In this document: in pieces, positions 6,542 to 12,369 of the stretch | Layout of the letters: each line of letters begins with the position of its first letter | How positions within the stretch are numbered: the stretch's first letter is position 1 | Assembly (NCBI GenBank): GCA_021163905.1 | Contig: JAGGTG010000073.1 | Span: forward strand, 1 to 12,369 | Source of the DNA: Candidatus Aerophobota bacterium | GTDB lineage: Bacteria; Aerophobota; Aerophobia; Aerophobales; B3-G15 | Reading direction: 5' to 3' | Length of the DNA stretch: 12,369 nt | Program-made: the position numbers and the translations under genes | The notes under the pieces: generated by a model | The model's input: only the letters and a program-made list of their open reading frames with translations | Databases searched by the model: none | Told to the model about the DNA's origin: nothing

Positions 6542-8338
6542 ATGGAAAAAGAAAGATCTATTAATTTAGTGACAAAAGGTTCATTGCCAGCTACACGTAT
6601 AGGGATCATAGTATCTTCCAGGCAACAGATCCATCTGGCACAGGATTTTATCACCACTTTCTGTGATAGATTTAATCTTGAGGATAAATATGTGTTTAGA
6701 CTCCATCTTATTATAGAGGAATTTTTGGTAAATTTATTTGAGAAGATTGGAGATGGCAGGGAAATTCCATTTTATCTTGATTATCGGGAAAGGGCTCTAA
6801 GGGTTATATTTGACATTTCCGGGACTGGATTTCGTCCTGTTATTGCTGATTTTTCCCCACTGGAATTTGAAAGGGATGAGGAAACTCAGGATTTGATGGG
6901 ACTTACAATTATAAAGCGATTGGTTGATAGTATTAAGCAGATAAAAGAGGGAGAAAAGGATGAGGTTCATTTTATCATGTATGTTGGCGATGAGGACTTT
7001 AAGGATGTGTATGGATTGCCCAAACGATACCCGGTATTTAGAAAAAATGATGTGATTGTAAGTAAAATTAAGAATAGAGATAAAATCCAGTATAACATAA
7101 GACTCAAGGATAAAGATGACATTTTTTCTGTAAGTGAGAAGTCATACTTTATCATCCAGAGGCTTGACGGTAAGCATTCAATAGGTGATTTAGTTCGAGA
7201 GTTTACGGAAAAATACGGCTATATTTCTCCAGGAAGCGTTAATCATTTTATCGATACCCTTAAGAAAAAGGGATTTCTGGAACCAGAGTTAGATATTGCC
7301 TATGGAAGGGAATATGAGGAAGAAGAGGTTAAGATATCTTTACTGGAGAAAATCCTATCCTTGCAATATTCCTTTTCACATGTAGACAGAATAGTGAGCT
7401 CTGTCTATAAAAAATTTAAATGGGTGTTTTCCAAGCCGGTAGTTGCTCTTATAGCCTTGAGTCTGGGTGCATTTTTTTATGAGTTTTATCATAGATATAC
7501 AAATTTCCATATGGGTTATGTTTTCAAAGAAAATGCAAATAACCCATGGATTATTATTATTTACTATATTATTATGCTTATTACAGTGGTATCCCATGAG
7601 TTTGCCCATGCTTTAACCTGTAAGAGATACGGAGGTCAGGTAAATAAAATGGGTATTATGCTTTACTATTTTCAAATCTGTGCCTATGCAGATACCTCCG
7701 ATGCATGGTTGTTTAAGGAAAGATACAAGCGGATTCTCACCGCGTTAAATGGACCGTTGTGGAGTTTATTTTTAGCCTCTATCTGTTTATGGGGCTACTA
7801 TATGGTGACTCCAATAATTCCAGGTACAACAAGCCAGATCCACTCCTGGCTATGGCATTTAGGCAAGGATATTTTACATATTCATAATACTTTTCCTGAA
7901 GGTGTAGAACAGGTTCTTATTATGGTTATGACGCTTAACTTTCTGATGAGCATTTTTAATCTTATGCCTTTTACAGAAACAGACGGTTATTATGTATTCA
8001 CCGATCTTATAAACTCGCCAAATATACGGATGTTGTCCATGGGGTATGTGCTGAACTTCTTTCGTCGCCTTTTAAAAAAGCCTCCCTATCCAATCAATCC
8101 ACCTAATCTCAAAGCAAAAATTGGTTATGCTATTTACGGTAGTTTGTGTCTTTTATTTGGAGCTGCCGCGGTACTTTTCATTTTGTATTTTTTAATCTTT
8201 CAACACAAGATAGCCTTTCATAGTGTATTTGGTATACTTATTATCGTTAGTGTAACACTATATGTTCTAAAGAGTATTTTCTTAAAGAAGATTCAGCGAA
8301 AAAGGGAATTTTTGCGAAGAAAGGTTATCTCATACTGA
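6542..8338 (+). CDS. Fusion: RsbW-like ATPase + PqqD-like domain + M50 membrane zinc peptidase
   Basis: A 598-residue three-part protein. Residues about 15-150 form a GHKL ATPase domain of the RsbW/SpoIIAB type: N-box EEFLVN (Glu59-Asn64), G1 box DISGTGF (91-97), G2 box MGLTIIKRLVD (119-129). Residues about 165-250 look like a PqqD-type winged helix (FIIQRLDGKHSIGDL, then FTEKYG and KKKGFLEP), a module that binds RiPP leader peptides. Residues about 290-598 are a multi-pass membrane domain with zinc motif HEFAH (352-356), the conserved ALNGP, and the third ligand in NLMPFTETDGY (Asp481), as in M50-type putative peptide zinc metalloproteases. It probably binds the NHLP leader and cleaves or exports the peptide at the membrane. 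No clear ribosome site precedes the ATG; an in-frame TTG at 6584 with AAAAGG upstream is an alternative start. It overlaps the GNAT gene by one base (TGATG). Confidence 0.87.
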   Translation: MEKERSINLVTKGSLPATRIGIIVSSRQQIHLAQDFITTFCDRFNLEDKYVFRLHLIIEEFLVNLFEKIGDGREIPFYLDYRERALRVIFDISGTGFRPVIADFSPLEFERDEETQDLMGLTIIKRLVDSIKQIKEGEKDEVHFIMYVGDEDFKDVYGLPKRYPVFRKNDVIVSKIKNRDKIQYNIRLKDKDDIFSVSEKSYFIIQRLDGKHSIGDLVREFTEKYGYISPGSVNHFIDTLKKKGFLEPELDIAYGREYEEEEVKISLLEKILSLQYSFSHVDRIVSSVYKKFKWVFSKPVVALIALSLGAFFYEFYHRYTNFHMGYVFKENANNPWIIIIYYIIMLITVVSHEFAHALTCKRYGGQVNKMGIMLYYFQICAYADTSDAWLFKERYKRILTALNGPLWSLFLASICLWGYYMVTPIIPGTTSQIHSWLWHLGKDILHIHNTFPEGVEQVLIMVMTLNFLMSIFNLMPFTETDGYYVFTDLINSPNIRMLSMGYVLNFFRRLLKKPPYPINPPNLKAKIGYAIYGSLCLLFGAAAVLFILYFLIFQHKIAFHSVFGILIIVSVTLYVLKSIFLKKIQRKREFLRRKVISY

Positions 8339-9252
8339 TGTGTTCCAACAAAAAACAAATTTTTGACGTTAAGGTTATTCCTCCATATCAATTTCACTTA
8401 ATTTCACCCCTGACTTTATTTACTATGGGTCAAAGACGAGAGACAATTGTTTATGATCCTTCTTTTATAGAAGGTGAGCAGGTTAATTTATTGATAAAGC
8501 CCAGAAACTCACCAAGTATTGCAGGTGCAGCTGTTCTGAGGGTCTTTCCTTCAGAGATAGCTATTGTGGATTTTTACATCCTGGAGCGTTATCGCCAGAG
8601 AGGTGCCGGTAGAGTGCTAATAGGGGCAATTGAATCACTGGCTATAAAAAGAGGAATTCGAAAAATCAATACCGGAAGATCCTTGCATTCAGACAACAGG
8701 GAAATGATAGGATTTCTGGAGAGAATGGGGTTTGTCAAACTCCCTCTGGAAATTTATCATTTTTCCCAGCCCATTAGTAATCAGGAAAAGAGAATACATC
8801 GTTTTTCTTCAATAGATTATACCAGGTTTCTTCCTCGAGATAATCTTATCCTGCCTTTTACCCGGAAGTACTTTAGCTCTGTTTATGAGATGGCTCTTGA
8901 GGAGTTTGCCGATCATCCCTTTTATTCTGAAATTCTTATTTATCAGACTCTTTTGATCTCTTCTGAGAGATATTCCCATATCCTGGTGGAGAAAAATCGT
9001 GTAAATGGATTTGCTATTTTCTCTGCTACCCGCAGCAATCTTCATTTAAATTTCATTGTCATTCGGGACAAACTGCGCTACTTTGGATTACCTACGTTTC
9101 TAATTGGAGCTGGATTAACCCGTGCTTATAGGGATAAAAAGACAACTTTCTCATATATTGTTTATAAAACAGAAAAACTATTTAAAGAGATCCGTCAGAT
9201 ATTTAAAAAGCCGGATTTTATTACCATAAAGATGGAAAAGGCAATTTTATGA
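8338..9252 (+). CDS. Tandem GNAT-family acyltransferase, candidate peptide fatty-acyl transferase
   Basis: A 304-residue protein. The first half (about 1-145) is a clear GNAT domain: beta strand AIVDFYILERY, the acyl-thioester pyrophosphate loop RQRGAG (Arg86-Gly91, R-x-x-G-x-G), helix VLIGAIESLAIKRG, and the C-terminal GFLERMGFVKL. The second half (about 160-304) looks like a degenerate GNAT repeat (ILVEKNRVNGFAIF, LHLNFIVI, then GLTRAYRDK) without a good R-x-x-G-x-G loop. GNAT enzymes move acyl groups from CoA, or from ACP in some pathways, to amines. Their use to attach fatty acyl chains to ribosomal peptides is established for selidamides and goadvionins. With an ACP and an NHLP peptide in the same operon, an acyl-ACP:peptide transfer is the simplest role, but this is inferred. 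Its start overlaps the upstream stop by one base and its end overlaps the next gene by four. Confidence 0.85.
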   Translation: MCSNKKQIFDVKVIPPYQFHLISPLTLFTMGQRRETIVYDPSFIEGEQVNLLIKPRNSPSIAGAAVLRVFPSEIAIVDFYILERYRQRGAGRVLIGAIESLAIKRGIRKINTGRSLHSDNREMIGFLERMGFVKLPLEIYHFSQPISNQEKRIHRFSSIDYTRFLPRDNLILPFTRKYFSSVYEMALEEFADHPFYSEILIYQTLLISSERYSHILVEKNRVNGFAIFSATRSNLHLNFIVIRDKLRYFGLPTFLIGAGLTRAYRDKKTTFSYIVYKTEKLFKEIRQIFKKPDFITIKMEKAIL

Positions 9253-10466
9253 TTTTCACTTCCTTTAGTATTGGAGGAATACGTATAAAAAATAGGTTTA
9301 TAAAATCTGCTCTTGTAGATTTTCCTGGTGAGTTGAACGGTTACTGTTCTGAGTCTTACATCAGGTATCTGGAGAAACTTGCCAGAGGTGAGGTTGGTCT
9401 TATATGTACAGCTCCAGCATCTATTCAGTCAGATTTTCGAGCAAACCACTATCAGCTGTCTATTTCCAGTCAGAAAGCTGCTGACTCTTATAAGGATCTT
9501 ATAGAGAAAGTACATTACTATAATGCGAAGATTTTTCTTTACCCTGAATATTCCAATGAAGTTCTTATCAAGTTCCTCATCTCAATTATTGAACCATCTC
9601 ATCATGCAAGAGCTTTTGAGAATATGCGGACATGGGTAACCTCCTCGCTTAAGAGAGATGAGATTATGGAAATTATTGATCTGTACAAAAAAGCGGCAAT
9701 AAGAGCAAAGCAGGCTGGTTTTGATGGAATCCTGTTAAATGCTACTTTTGGTACTTTTCTCCATACCATGAGCTCATCAGCATTAAACAACAGAAGTGAT
9801 GAGTGGGGCGGGGATTTAACCGGACGGATGAGAATATTTAAGGAAATTATATATAATTGTAAAACCCTTGACTTTCCGGTAATGGTTAGATGGAATGTAA
9901 AAGATTATAACCCGGGTGGAAGAGATATAAAAGAAAGTATTAAGGCATGTCAGCTTTTACAGAGCTATGGAGCTGATGCTCTGGAGTTATCCGCCTTTTC
10001 TTCTGTAGAAAGTACAATAGCCTTAAATAAAGACATAGAACAGAGAAAATTCCTTCCCTTTATAGAAGGTAACGATCTTGTAGACTATTACCGTATTATG
10101 CACCCTTTCATCCAGAACAGTTTTTTCGTAGATAGAAAAGATGAGATTAAGCTTCCTATGGAATATGCATGGGGACATGCCTATTACAATGTCTGGCCAA
10201 TAAAAAAATCTTTAGATATTCCTGTTTCCCTATTAGGTGGGGTAAGGACCCTTGAGAGTGCCAAGAAAATTGTTACCAGCGGTACCAGTGATTTTGTAAG
10301 TTTAATGCAGACTTTGGTTTATGATCCCCAGCAGTGTCGCAAATTCAAAGAGGATATATCCTGTTATTCTGGCTGTATCTCTTGTAATTGCTGTATGAAT
10401 CAGATGTTTTTATCCTTAAAAGATCCTTCACGTCCCTATCTTCACCATTGCTTAATTAAAGGGTAA
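9249..10466 (+). CDS. Old-yellow-enzyme-family FMN oxidoreductase with C-terminal Fe-S cysteine motif
   Basis: A 405-residue protein with the TIM-barrel pattern of the NADH:flavin oxidoreductase / 2,4-dienoyl-CoA reductase family: start FSIGGIRIKNRFIKSAL, the barrel segment NNRSDEWGGDLTGRMRIFKEI, VMVRWN, and a late FMN-phosphate strand IPVSLLGGVRTLESAKKI. The C-terminus has CISCNCC (Cys376, 379, 382) and a further Cys401, resembling the 4Fe-4S site of dienoyl-CoA reductase and trimethylamine dehydrogenase, although the last spacing (18) is longer than usual (about 11-12). The FAD/NAD domains of those larger enzymes are absent. The substrate-anchoring His-x-x-His/Asn pair is replaced by Asn164 and Phe167 (NATFG), so substrate or reaction probably differs. 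It may reduce or isomerise enoyl groups on the ACP-bound chain, replacing a FabI/FabK reductase. It overlaps the GNAT gene by four bases. Confidence 0.88.
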   Translation: MIFTSFSIGGIRIKNRFIKSALVDFPGELNGYCSESYIRYLEKLARGEVGLICTAPASIQSDFRANHYQLSISSQKAADSYKDLIEKVHYYNAKIFLYPEYSNEVLIKFLISIIEPSHHARAFENMRTWVTSSLKRDEIMEIIDLYKKAAIRAKQAGFDGILLNATFGTFLHTMSSSALNNRSDEWGGDLTGRMRIFKEIIYNCKTLDFPVMVRWNVKDYNPGGRDIKESIKACQLLQSYGADALELSAFSSVESTIALNKDIEQRKFLPFIEGNDLVDYYRIMHPFIQNSFFVDRKDEIKLPMEYAWGHAYYNVWPIKKSLDIPVSLLGGVRTLESAKKIVTSGTSDFVSLMQTLVYDPQQCRKFKEDISCYSGCISCNCCMNQMFLSLKDPSRPYLHHCLIKG

Positions 10467-10470
10467 GTAA

Positions 10471-11745
10471 TTGACCACATCAAAGAGCATACTTTATATT
10501 TGTCCTGGAACTATAACCTTAAAGGAGATAGAAAATGCAATTTATTTTGCTTTAAATTTAAAAAAAGCAGGTTTCTCCAATTATTTTCTTGCTTTTCCCT
10601 TTGGTGCCCGATTGATAAGAAAATACGGATTTTTTGCGGAGGAGTTGAGGTTTAACAAAAAAGATAATTACCGTATTTTTAAAAGAGTGTGTGAAAGAAC
10701 AAATCCCGGGTGGATATTAATAGCCGATGGATATTTGTTTGATTTTTGGTTTGGCCCTAAGTATATTTTCAATATAGAGTGGATCGTGGATAATCCTGTT
10801 GGAGCAAAGTTTGCCAGTTTTGATAACCTCTGTCTTTCTATAAGGAGCAAGATTTTGCCTTTTTACAGTAGTTCTAATATTGAGGATAAGTTTAAATGGT
10901 TGCGGACTACCAGTTTAACCAAACTTATGCCGGTTTTGATACCCTGTCCTTATACATTTCCGGTTTCAAAGTCTGATAATGAAAAATCATCTATTTTTTA
11001 TTACCGCAGATCCAATGAATGGTTAAAGTGGAATGAGGATCAAAAAAAATCATTTAGAGATAGCATAGGGATAAAGAAGGAAGAGAAATTGGTGCTGTTT
11101 TCGATATCTGAGTGGCCTGTCAGGATAACAAGGGCAATAACTGAAGATGTAGATATATGGTTAAGATACTTCTCTCATATGGTAAAGATGATTTTTCAGG
11201 AAGTTAAAGGAAAAACAACTCTTCTGGTTATCTCTACCTATCCTCTTTTTAATAGTTCTACAGAAGGATATCTGAAAATAATTAACTGGGATTTACTTCC
11301 GTATGACATTTATATTAAATTTTTGCTGACAGCAGACCTTTTCATAACAACCAGTGCCATTTCCAGTTCTATAGTTAAGGCAGTAATGGGTAAGGTGCCT
11401 GCTGCATGTCTTATAAGTAGCGGGGGTGAGCTTAAAGAAAGCCGTCTTTCCTCACAACTTATTAACTGGTTTAAAACTGCCCGGGCAAAATATCCTGATT
11501 TATTAAGGTCTTATCTGGTTTTTCCTATTGGGTGGCAGGAGATACTAACATTCATTTTTGAAAAAAATCCCTACAGAGATACCTTTGAATTTCTGGATTT
11601 GTTAAAGCCAATGGCGACAATAAATACCATCAATGATCTTTTATTTAATAAGGAAAAAAGAGAATCTCTTATTCAAAAACAGAATAGCTATATTAAACAG
11701 ATAAACCATTTACCAGAACCTGAGAGAATAATGAATTTCTTATAG
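10471..11745 (+). CDS. Uncharacterised GT-B-like protein (possible glycosyltransferase fold)
   Basis: A 424-residue soluble protein I cannot assign firmly. The N-terminus (ILYICPGTITLKEIENAIYF, then ALNLKKAGFSNYFLAFPFG) resembles the first beta-alpha unit of GT-B enzymes. The region around 285-315 (ADLFITTSAISSSIVKAVMG) resembles their nucleotide-sugar helix, where an ADLxIxxxGxxTxxEAL pattern is usual, though the glycines are replaced by Ser/Ala. A VLFSISEW strand at about 210 would open the second domain. From memory it could belong to one of the domain-of-unknown-function families found in polyketide clusters; this was not checked. The start is a TTG with AAAGGG seven bases before it, four bases after the OYE stop; no ATG near the N-terminus fits as well. 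Position in the operon suggests a tailoring step such as glycosylation. Confidence 0.6.
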   Translation: MTTSKSILYICPGTITLKEIENAIYFALNLKKAGFSNYFLAFPFGARLIRKYGFFAEELRFNKKDNYRIFKRVCERTNPGWILIADGYLFDFWFGPKYIFNIEWIVDNPVGAKFASFDNLCLSIRSKILPFYSSSNIEDKFKWLRTTSLTKLMPVLIPCPYTFPVSKSDNEKSSIFYYRRSNEWLKWNEDQKKSFRDSIGIKKEEKLVLFSISEWPVRITRAITEDVDIWLRYFSHMVKMIFQEVKGKTTLLVISTYPLFNSSTEGYLKIINWDLLPYDIYIKFLLTADLFITTSAISSSIVKAVMGKVPAACLISSGGELKESRLSSQLINWFKTARAKYPDLLRSYLVFPIGWQEILTFIFEKNPYRDTFEFLDLLKPMATINTINDLLFNKEKRESLIQKQNSYIKQINHLPEPERIMNFL

Positions 11746-11785
11746 AAAACTCTTAGATTATTCTTTTCAAAAAAAGAGTTTACTT

Positions 11786-12369
11786 ATGAAAATCACAGTA
11801 TTTAATGGGAGTCCTCATGGTGAGAGGAGTAATACAAACGTTATAGTAGAAGAATTTTTAAAAGGAGCAGTGAAGGCAGGTGCTGAGGTAGAAAATATTT
11901 TTCTTGTTAAAAAACATATAGAGCATTGTCTTGGTTGTTCTAATTGCTGGGTAAAAACACCCGGAAGATGTATTATCAATGATGATATGAAAGAATTACT
12001 GGAAAAATTTATATCCTCTGATATTGTTGGTTTTGCAACCCCCATTTACTTTGATAGTGTAACAGGAATTATGAAAAACTTTATAGATAGACTTATACCA
12101 CTTGTAGATCCTCATTTTAAAAAGGATGAAAGAGGAATGTCCCGGCATTTAAAAAGGTTTGAAAAGTATCCCAAGTTCCTTGTAATTTCAAATTGTGGAT
12201 TTCCAGAATGGAGTCGTTTTCAAGTTATTCATTTGTTATTTAAAAAGATTGCCATAAGTATGCACACCGAGGTCATCGCTGAGATATACAGGAATAGCGG
12301 AGAGCTTCTTAAAGCTCCGGGTTTTAAGCAGATTATTTCAGAATATAAAAGAGTGGTGAGAAAAGCAGG
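11786..12369 (+). CDS. Iron-sulfur flavoprotein / NADPH-dependent FMN reductase family, 3' end beyond window
   Basis: An open frame of 194 codons reaching the window end without a stop. The N-terminus MKITVFNGSPHGERSNTN is the FMN-phosphate loop of the flavodoxin-like FMN reductase family. A compact cysteine motif follows, Cys48-x2-Cys51-x2-Cys54-x7-Cys62, matching the CX2CX2CX4-7C 4Fe-4S signature of archaeal and clostridial iron-sulfur flavoproteins; ATPIYFDSVTGIMKNFIDR is the conserved flavin-side segment of the family. Such proteins pass electrons between ferredoxin-like donors and acceptors. The gene follows the GT-B-like gene by 40 bases on the same strand with a modest ribosome site (AAAAAGAG). 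It could be the electron donor for the OYE-like enzyme two genes upstream. Its presence fits an anaerobic host. Confidence 0.85.
   Translation, partial: MKITVFNGSPHGERSNTNVIVEEFLKGAVKAGAEVENIFLVKKHIEHCLGCSNCWVKTPGRCIINDDMKELLEKFISSDIVGFATPIYFDSVTGIMKNFIDRLIPLVDPHFKKDERGMSRHLKRFEKYPKFLVISNCGFPEWSRFQVIHLLFKKIAISMHTEVIAEIYRNSGELLKAPGFKQIISEYKRVVRKA

Noticed and set aside
11747..11781. AAACTCTT ... AAGAGTTT inverted repeat between the GT-B-like and flavoprotein genes
   Set aside because: The 8-bp stem is AT-rich with an 18-20 base loop and no following T run. It could cover the ribosome site of the next gene, but the predicted stability is too low to call a terminator or switch.
11815..12045. 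Minus-strand open frame of 76 codons
   Set aside because: It is a shadow of the iron-sulfur flavoprotein gene, which is supported by FMN and cysteine motifs on the plus strand.

Overview
This is an AT-rich window with strong AGGAGG-type ribosome binding sites, clear sigma-A type promoters, frequent AGA/AGG arginine codons and tightly packed ATGA-overlapping genes. That style, plus a short phasin-like gene of the kind common in thermophilic or anaerobic low-GC bacteria, suggests a member of the Bacillota (Clostridia-like) or a similar low-GC anaerobe. No ribosomal or taxonomic marker is present, so this assignment is only inferred.

Layout: a truncated phasin-like gene leaves the window on the minus strand (284 to 1). 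A short divergent intergenic region (285-451) holds one promoter for each direction and a small cluster of inverted repeats. From 452 to the end of the window every gene reads on the plus strand in what looks like one long biosynthetic operon. First comes a type II fatty acid/polyketide module: ketoreductase (FabG-like), dehydratase (FabZ-like), ketosynthase (FabF-like) and a second ketosynthase homologue that has lost its catalytic residues (chain-length-factor-like). Next come a lipoprotein of the 5'-nucleotidase/metallophosphoesterase family, an acyl carrier protein, and a 75-residue protein of the NHLP (nitrile-hydratase-like leader peptide) class, the leader type used by many RiPP precursors. 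A perfect 15-bp stem-loop follows. The second half encodes an unusual fusion (RsbW-like ATPase, PqqD-like domain, M50 membrane zinc protease), a tandem GNAT acyltransferase, an old-yellow-enzyme flavoprotein with an iron-sulfur cysteine motif, a GT-B-like protein of unknown function, and an iron-sulfur flavoprotein cut by the window end.

Working model (inference): KR, DH, KS, the KS-like partner and the ACP build a dedicated acyl chain. Because no classical enoyl reductase is present, the chain may be polyunsaturated or reduced by the OYE. The GNAT then transfers the ACP-bound chain to an amine of the NHLP peptide, perhaps a lysine in its basic C-terminus. The PqqD-like module of the fusion would recognise the leader and the M50 module would act on it at the membrane. 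This resembles in principle the known lipo-RiPPs (selidamides, goadvionins), where GNAT enzymes acylate ribosomal peptides. The carrier-bound assembly line, the absence of a GG leader end and a recognisable core, and the ATPase-PqqD-M50 fusion make this locus look like a distinct, possibly undescribed system.
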